Below are positions 7,958-14,974 of a DNA stretch of 45,246 nucleotides, one piece after another. Within the stretch, counting starts at the first letter, position 1; every line of letters starts with the position of its first letter. A program made the translations under genes and the position numbers. The stretch comes from Oscillospiraceae bacterium (GTDB lineage: Bacteria > Bacillota > Clostridia > Oscillospirales > Oscillospiraceae). The notes under the pieces were generated by a model, which ran no database searches, was not told the DNA's origin, and was given only the letters and a program-made list of their open reading frames with translations. The DNA lies in assembly GCA_017410425.1 (NCBI GenBank), contig JAFQQV010000059.1:1-45246 (forward strand), read 5' to 3'.

Positions 7958-8013
7958 CGTAGGGGACGATGCCTTCATCGTCCCGCGGGCGGATGTGGGC
8001 ATCCGCCCCTACG
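7958..8013. repeat. Two-hairpin intergenic repeat, family R2, copy 1
   Basis: The element is bounded by CGTAGGGG and CCCCTACG. Between them are two independent hairpins: GACGATG CCTT CATCGTC and GGCGGATG TGGG CATCCGCC. A second element with the same plan but different stems is at 17416-17476. It lies between the divergent dpaA and thyA genes. Confidence 0.75.
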
Positions 8014-8034
8014 GGATTGTGCAAAAATCGCCTG

Positions 8035-8063
8035 TTTACATTTAGCCTGAAATACATTAAAAT
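8035..8063 (+). promoter_or_regulatory. Promoter of thyA-folA
   Basis: -35 TTTACA (8035-8040), 17-base spacer, -10 TAAAAT (8058-8063). It begins about 20 bases after the end of the R2 repeat. The AAGGAAGG ribosome site follows at about 8086. Confidence 0.62.
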
Positions 8064-8099
8064 CAAGGCACAAAACCATGACCAAAAGGAAGGATATAT

Positions 8100-8930
8100 A
8101 TGAGCAGAGCAGACGAAATATTTATCCAGAACTGTCAGGAAATTCTGGAAAAAGGCGTGTGGGATACTGACCGCCCCGTGCGCACCAGGTGGGAGGACGG
8201 CGAGAGCGCCCACACCATCAAGCGCTTCGGCATCGTCAACCGCTATGATCTCAGCGAAGAGTTTCCCATCCTCACCATCCGCCGCACTTTCTGGAAGTCC
8301 GCCATTGACGAGCTTCTGTGGATCTGGCAGGAAAAGAGCAACGATGTAAACAAGCTGCGCACCCGCGTCTGGGATGCCTGGGCTGATGAAAACGGCTCCA
8401 TCGGCAAGGCCTACGGCTATCAGCTGGGCGTCAAGCATCACTATCCTCAGGGCGATATGGACCAGGTGGACAAGGTGCTATGGGATCTGAAGAACAATCC
8501 TGCATCAAGGCGCATCATGACCAATATCTATAACTTTGCCGACCTGAGCGAAATGGCCCTGTACCCCTGCGCCTATTCCATGACCTTCAATGTCTCCGGC
8601 AATAAGCTCAACGCCATTTTGAACCAGCGCTCTCAGGATATGCTCACCGCCAACAACTGGAACGTGGTGCAGTATGCCGCCCTGACCATGATGATGGCCC
8701 AGGTCTCCGGCCTTGAGCCCGGCGAGTTCATGCACGTCATTGCCGATGCACATATCTATGACCGCCATATCGACTCCGTCAAGGAAATCATAAAGAACGA
8801 GCCCAAGCCCGCGCCCAAGTTCATCATTGACCCCGAGGTCACTGATTTCTACAAGTTCACCCGCGACAGCTTCCGTATGGAAGGCTATGAGTATTCCGAC
8901 TTTTCCGGGAAAATCCCGGTGGCCCTCTGA
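8100..8930 (+). CDS. thyA: Thymidylate synthase
   Basis: This 276-residue enzyme methylates dUMP to dTMP using methylene-tetrahydrofolate, releasing dihydrofolate. The nucleophile Cys157 sits in EMALYPCAYSMTFN, followed by LNQRSQDMLTANNWNVVQYA (dUMP binding) and HVIADAHIYDRHID. An N-terminal DRPVRTRWEDGE stretch gives the phosphate-binding arginines. Length and motifs are normal. The ATG follows AAGGAAGG by 7 bases. Its TGA overlaps the folA ATG (TGATG), so the two are translationally coupled; folA would recycle the dihydrofolate. Confidence 0.97.
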   Translation: MSRADEIFIQNCQEILEKGVWDTDRPVRTRWEDGESAHTIKRFGIVNRYDLSEEFPILTIRRTFWKSAIDELLWIWQEKSNDVNKLRTRVWDAWADENGSIGKAYGYQLGVKHHYPQGDMDQVDKVLWDLKNNPASRRIMTNIYNFADLSEMALYPCAYSMTFNVSGNKLNAILNQRSQDMLTANNWNVVQYAALTMMMAQVSGLEPGEFMHVIADAHIYDRHIDSVKEIIKNEPKPAPKFIIDPEVTDFYKFTRDSFRMEGYEYSDFSGKIPVAL

Positions 8931-9414
8931 TGCCTATGGAAGCGATAGTTGCAGTATATTCCGACTGGGGCATCGGTATTGATGGCACCCAGCCCGTGGT
9001 GCTCAAAGCCGACAGAGCCCACTTCATTGAACTTACCCGCGGCGCCGCCGTTATAGTCGGCAGAAAGACTCTTGAGGATTTTCCCGGCGGCAGACCTCTC
9101 AAGGGTAGAAACAATATAGTGATTACCCGTCAGAACATTGAGATCGATGGGGCAGAGCTGGCCCATACCACCGAAGAGGCTCTTGAGCTTGCGAAAAAAT
9201 ATCCCGCACGCTGGTGCTGGGCGGGGCCTCGGTGTTCCGGCAGTTCATGCCCTATCTCGACACCATCCATGTCACCAAGATTGACCTTGCACCCGAGTCC
9301 GACAGCTTTTTTGAGAACCTTGACGCTTCCCCCGACTGGGAGCGGACAGAGGAGGAAAACTGGCTTGAGGAGGACGGGCTGAGATATTGCTTTGTGACAT
9401 ATAAGAGAATTTAA
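8930..9414 (+). pseudogene. folA: Dihydrofolate reductase interrupted by a one-base frameshift
   Basis: The first part (MEAIVAVYSDWGIGIDG, then AAVIVGRKTLEDFPGGRPL) is a clear DHFR N-terminus that reduces dihydrofolate. After LELAKK the reading frame becomes nonsense. The other frame resumes at once with TLVLGGASVFRQFMPYLDT and runs to KRI and the TAA at 9412. The break falls at a run of six A residues (9194-9199). One added A restores a 161-residue DHFR of normal size, so the cause is a lost base, a sequencing or assembly slip, or frameshifting at the A-run. I cannot tell which from this sequence. Confidence 0.85.
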
Positions 9415-9516
9415 AGCCTCCCTTGCTAAAGGGAGGTGGCCGAGCGTAGCGAGGTCGGAGGGATTTTAAATCCCCCAGTCTGCTTCGCAGCCAGCCCCCT
9501 TTGACAAGGGGGCCTT
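9415..9516. repeat. Four-hairpin intergenic repeat, family R1, copy A
   Basis: It starts with GCCTCCCTTGCTAAAGGGAGG and ends with CCCCCTTTGACAAGGGGG, each a hairpin. Between them are CGAGCGTAGCGAGGTCGGAGGG and CCCCCAGTCTGCTTCGCAG. The same order occurs at 36421-36525 (opposite strand) and 39637-39762. It lies between the converging folA and spoIID genes, where the outer hairpins could act as terminators. Confidence 0.8.
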
Positions 9517-9528
9517 TAAATTATCGTT

Positions 9529-10533
9529 TCACCCTACCAATATTGTACCCGGATAATAGTGAGCCAGTATGGCGGTATAGTCTGTGCCCTCGGCGGCCAT
9601 GACGTTTGCCCCGTACTGGCTCATTCCCACTCCATGACCAAAGCCGGTGACGGAGAAGAGAAAGCTTGTCCCGGTGTAGTCCAGCGTAAAGGCGGTGGAG
9701 CGCAGAGAGAAAAGCTCCCTCAGCTTTGTGCCGGAGTAGAGCACGCCGCCCAGCTCCACTGAGTCCACCCGCCCGCTGTCTTCAAGGTTCACCGCGCCTA
9801 TCCACTCCGATTCCGCTCCGGAAAAATCAGCATCCGGACAGGCGTGCAGCAGCGTGTCCCGGAAGTCAAGGGGGCTCAGCTCCACCTGGCTTGTGTAGCC
9901 GGGCACATTATTTTCGTCCTCCGGGCTCTCCACGCTCACAAGATAGGGCAGCGCGCTCCAGATAGCGCCGCAGCTTTCCGTCCGTCCTGCCGAGGAGGAG
10001 TGGAAGGCGGAGAAAACCGGCTGCCCCTCATAGCTGAGAAACTGCCCGGCAGTATCGTTTACCGCGGCGGAGATTTTGGCATAGCAGCGGTCATAGGCCT
10101 CGCCCCAGCTCTGGCGCATGCTGTCCTCGCTTTTCCAAGCCTGGCAGCAGGCAAAGCTTGTGCAGACCTGAGCTTCGCCGTGCTTTGCCGCCGCCGCGCA
10201 GTAGAGAGTGTAGGTCCGGGCTGCCACGGCCTGAGCCTTGAGAGCCTCCGGCTCAAAGTCTGCCGGCATCTCGGCTGCAACAACGCCGGTGAGGTATTTT
10301 TCCAGCGGCACGGTGTAGATCTCTCCGCCGTGCAGAACATTTATGGTCTCCGGCGCAGGCTCCGCTGCCGGAGCGGGGGAGATGGCTGCCTGCTGCAATC
10401 TCAGCGCCTGCACCGTAGGGCTGGGACTGGGACTTGGCGTCGGCGGCTGGGGCAGCCTGTCCGCAGCAAAGGACATGGCGACGGTGATAAAAAGACCCAG
10501 ATATGCGACCAGAATACTTTGTTTCAAAGGCAT
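9529..10533 (-). CDS. spoIID: SpoIID/LytB-domain protein
   Basis: This 334-residue membrane-anchored protein resembles SpoIID, the lytic transglycosylase that trims peptidoglycan during engulfment of the forespore. A single N-terminal membrane segment (about 6-24) is followed by a Pro/Ser-rich linker. The conserved domain has EKYLTGVVAAEMPADFEPEA, AQAVAARTYTLY, FHSSSAGRTE and the C-terminal signature GFGHGVGMSQYGA. The start ATG follows GGGGGAC closely. It stands alone between repeat R1-A and a divergent membrane protein. It could be SpoIID itself or a paralogue; the lack of spoIIQ/spoIIID neighbours leaves this open. Confidence 0.85.
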   Translation of the reverse strand: MPLKQSILVAYLGLFITVAMSFAADRLPQPPTPSPSPSPTVQALRLQQAAISPAPAAEPAPETINVLHGGEIYTVPLEKYLTGVVAAEMPADFEPEALKAQAVAARTYTLYCAAAAKHGEAQVCTSFACCQAWKSEDSMRQSWGEAYDRCYAKISAAVNDTAGQFLSYEGQPVFSAFHSSSAGRTESCGAIWSALPYLVSVESPEDENNVPGYTSQVELSPLDFRDTLLHACPDADFSGAESEWIGAVNLEDSGRVDSVELGGVLYSGTKLRELFSLRSTAFTLDYTGTSFLFSVTGFGHGVGMSQYGANVMAAEGTDYTAILAHYYPGTILVG

Positions 10534-10646
10534 GTCCCCCGTTTCATCTTGACTGAATATATAAAAAAGTATAAAATTAATCTGTTGTCCCGGCAGCTAT
10601 AGGCTTGTTGGGCTTACTAAATTGTTATTAAAGCGAGACTTGTATT

Positions 10647-11483
10647 ATGCATAAAAAATCTCTGGAGATCACCTGCTATGTCTGCGGTGCCGGTGCCTTC
10701 GGCGTTTTCTTCCGCTGGCTGCAGGTAATGATGGCTTTTGATGATCAGGGCCTGAACGAAAAGAGCGCCTTCAACCTGTTGGTGCCGGTGGTAATTCTGG
10801 CCTCTGCCTGGATGTTCAACCGCTTTCTGAACCAGTTCAAGACTGAAAAGCTCTATGTTCACAGCGACTATTGCCAGGCCCTCTTCAATCCCGGCAAGCT
10901 CTTTGCCATCGCCCGCTGGACCGCCGGCATCGTGATGGCTGTGGGTGCGCTGGTGCTCTTTGTGGTGGCGGAGACTGATGTGAATGCCGAGCTGCTGCGC
11001 ATCCTTGCAATCCTGGCCTTTGTCTCCGGCATCACCTTCCCTGTGGTGCTGGGCAATGCAAACTATGATGAGCTGGCCCATGTGCCCATGCTGCGCTTTT
11101 TCATGCTGCTGCCGGTGCTGTGCTACTGCTTGTGGCTCATTGTCAGCTACAAGCAGAATGCCTACAACTCTGTGCCCTGGGACTACGCCATAGAGATGCT
11201 CAGCATTATTGCTGCAATCCTTGCCTACTTCCGCGTGATGGGCTTTGCCTTTTTCGTGGTGGACGGCAGAAAGTGCATGATGGCGGTTATGATGTGCGCC
11301 ATGCTCTCCATTATGAATCTGGCAGATTCCAGGTACATGGGAATGCAGATGATCATTGTGGGTACTGCGCTGCAGATGGCGCTTTATAACTGGATTCTGA
11401 TCTACAATCTCAAAAAGCGTGAGAAGATTGTGAGACATGAGCAAGCGCCTGTTGACGATGGCGGCTTCAGATATGTAAGATAA
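10647..11483 (+). CDS. Multi-pass membrane protein of unknown function
   Basis: I do not recognise this 278-residue protein. It has seven or eight hydrophobic stretches (roughly 8-27, 40-60, 88-107, 112-131, 147-166, 178-202, 205-221 and 226-246), joined by short loops and ending in a basic tail (KKREKIVRH) that suggests a cytoplasmic C-terminus. There is no ATP-binding, protease or transporter motif. The ribosome site before the ATG is poor. It is a single gene, divergent from spoIID, with its own terminator. A role in sporulation or the envelope is only a guess from the neighbour. Confidence 0.7.
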   Translation: MHKKSLEITCYVCGAGAFGVFFRWLQVMMAFDDQGLNEKSAFNLLVPVVILASAWMFNRFLNQFKTEKLYVHSDYCQALFNPGKLFAIARWTAGIVMAVGALVLFVVAETDVNAELLRILAILAFVSGITFPVVLGNANYDELAHVPMLRFFMLLPVLCYCLWLIVSYKQNAYNSVPWDYAIEMLSIIAAILAYFRVMGFAFFVVDGRKCMMAVMMCAMLSIMNLADSRYMGMQMIIVGTALQMALYNWILIYNLKKREKIVRHEQAPVDDGGFRYVR

Positions 11484-11484
11484 T

Positions 11485-11516
11485 AAAAAGCCGACAGCTC
11501 AGACTGTCGGCTTTTT
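11485..11516 (+). terminator. Terminator of the unknown membrane protein gene
   Basis: Stem AAAAAGCCGACAG / CTGTCGGCTTTTT with a six-base loop; symmetric A and T tracts. Confidence 0.92.
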
Positions 11517-11522
11517 ATTAGG

Positions 11523-11634
11523 TAAGAAGTAATAGCGTATATGGAATAGTTGTGTTGTGCCTGCACGGAGTATAATCAGTGCCGCGCGGCGGCACACCTT
11601 ACTTATTCACTTTTCACTATTACATATTACTTTA
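11523..11634. repeat. Palindromic intergenic repeat, family R3, copy 2
   Basis: It begins with AAGAAGTAATAG and ends with TTTTCACTATTACATATTAC. The inner part TGTGTTGTGCCTGCAC leads to a GC-rich hairpin (GTGCCGC GCG GCGGCAC). It is related to 3497-3600 but its central stem has a different sequence. It sits between two terminators in a convergent gap. Confidence 0.72.
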
Positions 11635-11637
11635 AAA

Positions 11638-11673
11638 AGCAAAACCCCGTACCGGGTGGTACGGGGTTTTGCT
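11638..11673. terminator. Bidirectional terminator, mainly for yloU-fakA
   Basis: A perfect 16-pair stem (AGCAAAACCCCGTACC and its complement) with a four-base loop, eight bases before the fakA stop codon. Confidence 0.9.
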
Positions 11674-11681
11674 GAGTATAA

Positions 11682-13364
11682 TTACTCAATGCTGATCATG
11701 TAATAGTACACGGGCTGGCCGCCGTTTACGACGCTCAGCTCTGCCTCGGGGAAGCAGGCGCCGATGCTCTCGGCTGCCTTGCCGGCTGCGGCTTCGTCCA
11801 CGTTCTCACCGTAGTAGACGGTGATGAACTCGGGGTTGAGCTCTTCAAATGCCAGATTGAGCTGCTTGAAAAGATCTTCCTCGTTGCTGTAGCTGCCGAT
11901 GAGGGCGCCGTCCAGCAGGGCCAGATATTCGCCGGCGTGGATCTCGTGACCGCCAAAGTCGCTGTCGCGGGCGGCGTAGGTGATCATTGCGGTGTGTACA
12001 TTGGTGGCGGCCTCGTTCATGACCTCGACCAGAGCCTCTTCGGACTCATCGGGGTTGAAGTTGAGCAGGGCGGTGATGCCCTGGGGCACGGTCTTGGTGG
12101 GCATTACGATGACCTTCTTCTCGGTCAGGGGGATGCACTGCTCGGCAGCCATGATTATGTTCTTGTTGTTGGGGAATACGAAAACGGTGGATGCGGGGGT
12201 GCGGTTGATCTCCTTGAGGATATCGTCGGTGGAGGGGTTCATGGTCTGGCCGCCGGTGACCACGCGGTCAGCGCCCAGCTCCTGGAACAGGGTCTTCATA
12301 CCCTCGCCTGCACAGACAGCGACGATGCCGAATTCCTTCTCGGCCTCGGCGATGGCGTCTTCTTCCTCGGCGGCTTCAAGCTCAGCCTCGATAGCGTCCA
12401 GATCGTCGGTGCTCTGCACGTGCTTGCCTGCCAGCAGGTCTTCGTGCTGGGTACGCATGTTCTCGATCTTGGCCAGCTCCAGAGTGCCGTACTTCTGGGC
12501 CTTGTTCAGGGCGTTGCCGGGAATGTTGGTGTGGACATGGACCTTGAATGCCTCATCGTCCTCACCGATAACAAGGCTGTCGCCGATGCTGCTCAGATAC
12601 TTGCGCAGGGGCTCCAGATCCACATCGGGATCCTTCTTGCGGACGATGAAAACAGTGTCGAAGGCGTAGGTGATGTCTGCGGTGTCGAATACGTCGAAGG
12701 CGGTCTCGGTGGGGATCACAATCTCCTGAGCCTCATTGGGGACGGAAACTTCGCCCACGAAGGAGGCAAGCATTGCGGAGAGGATGATCATATAGCCCTT
12801 GCCGCCGGCGTCCACAACACCGGCCTTTTTCAGAACGGGGTTGAGGTTGATGGTGTCGTCCAGGGCGTCCTGACCGGCCTTGATGGCGCAGGCAAGGCAG
12901 TTTTCAATGCTTGCACCGGCATTGGCAGCCTCAACGGCGGCCTTGGCGGACAGGCGGGAGACGGTGAGGATGGTGCCCTCGGTGGGCTTCATGACAGCTT
13001 TGTATGCAGCGTCAACGCCGTCATGCAGAGCTGCGGCGAAGATTTTGGCGTCAGCATTCTCCACGCCCTTGAGGCGCTTGGAAATGCCGCGGAACAGAAG
13101 GCTGAGGATAACGCCGGAGTTGCCTCTGGCGCCGCGCAGCAGGGCGGAGGATACACAGTCGGCCACGGCGGAGACGGTGTCAAAGTTCTTCTTGCGAAGC
13201 TCAGTGGCAGCCTTCTCCATGGTAAGGCCCATGTTGGTACCGGTGTCACCGTCGGGGACAGGGAACACGTTCAGGTCGTTGACCATCTGTATATTTTCGC
13301 GCAAAGCGGCATCTGCGCAAAGAATCATATCTTTAAGCGCTACAGCATTTATATATTCTCTCAA
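11682..13364 (-). CDS. fakA: Fatty acid kinase catalytic subunit FakA (DAK2/DegV-like, YloV)
   Basis: This 560-residue protein phosphorylates fatty acids held by DegV-family carrier proteins (FakB) so they can enter phospholipid synthesis. The N-terminal DAK2 kinase domain has the metal-binding FPVPDGDTGTNMG (about 33-45) and ALLRGARGNSGVILS; a middle domain and a DegV-like C-terminal domain follow. I choose the TTG at 13364 because GGAGGT lies 7 bases before it. The ATG at 13421 has no such site and would overlap the end of yloU. yloU lies just upstream, the same pair as in Bacillus. A FakB candidate is at 19439-20284. Confidence 0.92.
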   Translation of the reverse strand: MREYINAVALKDMILCADAALRENIQMVNDLNVFPVPDGDTGTNMGLTMEKAATELRKKNFDTVSAVADCVSSALLRGARGNSGVILSLLFRGISKRLKGVENADAKIFAAALHDGVDAAYKAVMKPTEGTILTVSRLSAKAAVEAANAGASIENCLACAIKAGQDALDDTINLNPVLKKAGVVDAGGKGYMIILSAMLASFVGEVSVPNEAQEIVIPTETAFDVFDTADITYAFDTVFIVRKKDPDVDLEPLRKYLSSIGDSLVIGEDDEAFKVHVHTNIPGNALNKAQKYGTLELAKIENMRTQHEDLLAGKHVQSTDDLDAIEAELEAAEEEDAIAEAEKEFGIVAVCAGEGMKTLFQELGADRVVTGGQTMNPSTDDILKEINRTPASTVFVFPNNKNIIMAAEQCIPLTEKKVIVMPTKTVPQGITALLNFNPDESEEALVEVMNEAATNVHTAMITYAARDSDFGGHEIHAGEYLALLDGALIGSYSNEEDLFKQLNLAFEELNPEFITVYYGENVDEAAAGKAAESIGACFPEAELSVVNGGQPVYYYMISIE

Positions 13365-13384
13365 GTGAAGTACCTCCGGTGGCC

Positions 13385-13735
13385 TTAACCAATTATAGTA
13401 TCTATATATACGTCGACGCATTTGACAGGCACGCCGGCAGACTTGGTCAGCTTGTACTTGACCTCGCTCATGATGCTGTTGGCAACAGCGGCCATGTTAA
13501 CGCCGTAGTCCACGCCGATGTGCAGTGCAAGGTTGATGCTGCCGTCGTCGTTGAAGGATACTTCAATACCCTTGGACATAGACTCTCTGCGCAGCAGCTG
13601 CAGGGGGCCTCCTTCTTTGCTCCGTCCGGCCATGCCTTTGACGCCGAAGCAGCGAGTAGCGGCGTCGCCTGCAAGATAGGTCAGAACCTCGCTGGTGATG
13701 CTGATGCTTCCCTTGTCGTTAGTGATGTTCACCAT
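13385..13735 (-). CDS. yloU: Asp23/Gls24 family protein (YloU)
   Basis: This 116-residue protein has the Asp23 pattern: an N-terminal ITNDKGSISITSEVLTYLAG, then VSFNDDGSINLALHIGVDYG and the amphipathic SIMSEVKYKLTKSAGVPVKC followed by VDVYID. Family members coat the inner face of the membrane or are linked to envelope stress. The yloU-yloV pairing is conserved in Firmicutes. An AAAGGAAG site lies upstream of the ATG. The stop is 20 bases before the fakA TTG, so it is co-transcribed from the promoter at 13812-13840. Confidence 0.9.
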   Translation of the reverse strand: MVNITNDKGSISITSEVLTYLAGDAATRCFGVKGMAGRSKEGGPLQLLRRESMSKGIEVSFNDDGSINLALHIGVDYGVNMAAVANSIMSEVKYKLTKSAGVPVKCVDVYIDTIIG

Positions 13736-13811
13736 AGTTTGACAGCTTCCTTTCTCCGGTTTTCCGGTCGTAGAGTTATGTGCAATTTATAACAGCACAT
13801 ACCATCACAAT

Positions 13812-13840
13812 ATTATAATGCAAATATAACAAAATTACAA
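13812..13840 (-). promoter_or_regulatory. Promoter of yloU-fakA
   Basis: -35 TTGTAA (13840-13835), 17-base spacer, -10 TATAAT (13817-13812), reading leftward. The leader of about 70 bases contains a seven-pair hairpin (TATGTGC / GCACATA). Confidence 0.65.
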
Positions 13841-13938
13841 GAGATTTTTTGTGATAATTGCGGGAAATACTTAAAAAATGTGAAGCAATTCCGTCGGGGA
13901 TTTTGCGGGGGAAAAATAGACTTTGGCCTTTTTTGCAA

Positions 13939-13954
13939 ACACAATATCTAGTAC
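13939..13954. promoter_or_regulatory. NrdR-box-like site
   Basis: ACACAATATCTAGTAC agrees at 13 of 16 positions with the NrdR consensus ACACWATATATWGTGT as I remember it. NrdR represses ribonucleotide reductase genes. It overlaps a possible weak promoter (TTGCAA 13934-13939, 17 bases, TATAGC 13957-13962) pointing to nrdG, about 300 bases downstream. Only one box is clear, whereas NrdR usually binds two. The rest of 13840-14200 is AT-rich with no gene. Confidence 0.4.
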
Positions 13955-14110
13955 ATTATAGCAGAATCGGCAGAAGAAAACCACAAAAAAGAGAAATCCT
14001 ATAAATTCCGACAATATTGGACCGCCGGAACTGTTAAATTCCACCAAGTTTTATTTTTGGGTGCTTTGCCTCTTGAAAAAGAAGGCCCCATGCTTTACAA
14101 TAACAAACGA

Positions 14111-14142
14111 TATCGGCCTGAGAAGTGTTTCTCGGGCCGATA
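14111..14142 (+). other. Strong hairpin upstream of nrdG
   Basis: TATCGGCCTGAGAA pairs with TTCTCGGGCCGATA (14 pairs, one G-U) around a GTGT loop. No good T-run follows (CTATATTTTG). It could be a terminator for weak upstream transcription or part of a leader if the 13934-13962 promoter is used. Confidence 0.5.
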
Positions 14143-14204
14143 CTATATTTTGTGGTTGCATTTTAATTATGACGTTTTGAAACCAATATGTTGTGGTTTT
14201 GCTA

Positions 14205-14233
14205 TTGACAAATACTTGTTGAACCTATATGAT
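14205..14233 (+). promoter_or_regulatory. Near-consensus promoter of nrdG-nrdD
   Basis: -35 TTGACA (14205-14210), 17-base spacer, -10 TATGAT (14228-14233): one mismatch to the sigma-A consensus. Transcription would start near 14240, only about 20 bases before nrdG. Confidence 0.85.
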
Positions 14234-14259
14234 AGCATGGACACACTAAGGAGATGCCT

Positions 14260-14955
14260 ATGTTAATATCCGGACTGCAAAAACTTACCTTACTTGATTA
14301 TCCCGGCACCGTGGCCTGTACGGTTTTTACCGGCGGCTGCAATTTCCGCTGCCCCTTCTGTCATAACTCGGCTTTGGTCCTGCCGGAGCTGATTGACAGG
14401 AACAACCAGGAGGAAAAGGTGCTGAGTTTTCTGAAAAAGCGCCAGGGCGTGCTGGAGGGCGTTGCCATTACCGGCGGCGAGCCCCTGCTCCATGCAGATA
14501 TGCCTCAGTTTCTGGCAAAGATAAAAGAGCTGGGCTTCAAGATAAAACTGGACACCAATGGCTCCTTCCCCGACAGGCTTATTGAGATCGTCAATGCCGG
14601 CTTGGTGGACAGGGTGGCCATGGACATAAAAAATCCGCCTGAGCTTTATGCAAGGACTGTGGGCCTTGAAAAGCTGGACATGGAGGCTATTGAGCGCTCC
14701 AAGAACTTCCTGCTTGAAGGCAGGGTGGATTATGAATTCCGCACCACGGTGGTAAAGGGCCTGCACAGCATTGAGAGCATCGCCGCTGCCGCAAAGTGGA
14801 TAGAGGGCGCAAAGGAGTATTATCTCCAGCAGTTCAAGGATTCCGGCCAGCTTCTGGCAGGCGAGGGGCTGGGCGCCTTCAACGAAGAAGAAATGAAACA
14901 GCTTGCCGATGCGGCAAGACCCTTTGTGCCTGCGGTGCAGCTCAGAGGCTTATAA
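14260..14955 (+). CDS. nrdG: Anaerobic ribonucleoside-triphosphate reductase activating protein (radical SAM)
   Basis: This 231-residue radical SAM enzyme generates the glycyl radical in NrdD. The iron-sulfur motif is GGCNFRCPFCHNS (CxxxCxxC, about residues 26-36), followed by the SAM-binding ITGGEPLLH and KLDTNGSFP. Length fits the longer Clostridia-type NrdG. Two ATGs are in frame at 14254 and 14260. AAGGAG abuts the first and is 6 bases from the second, so the second is chosen. The gene is 19 bases before nrdD, and both are read from the promoter at 14205-14233. Confidence 0.94.
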   Translation: MLISGLQKLTLLDYPGTVACTVFTGGCNFRCPFCHNSALVLPELIDRNNQEEKVLSFLKKRQGVLEGVAITGGEPLLHADMPQFLAKIKELGFKIKLDTNGSFPDRLIEIVNAGLVDRVAMDIKNPPELYARTVGLEKLDMEAIERSKNFLLEGRVDYEFRTTVVKGLHSIESIAAAAKWIEGAKEYYLQQFKDSGQLLAGEGLGAFNEEEMKQLADAARPFVPAVQLRGL

Positions 14956-14974
14956 AAAGAGAGGAGAAAGCTAA

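Noticed and set aside
7904-8002. An N-terminal extension of dpaA
   Set aside because: It would be translated through the R2 repeat and the candidate promoter; the TTG at 7903 has a proper ribosome site.
7958-8013. An insertion-sequence remnant
   Set aside because: No transposase remnant or target duplication is visible; the paired hairpins fit an R2 repeat better.
13939-13954. The NrdR-like site as part of a CRISPR or phage attachment repeat
   Set aside because: It is a single short palindrome with no repeated spacing and no integrase nearby.
14057-14266. A 69-codon open frame upstream of nrdG
   Set aside because: It runs through the strong hairpin and the nrdG promoter and into the nrdG start, has no ribosome site, and its translation has no family-like pattern.
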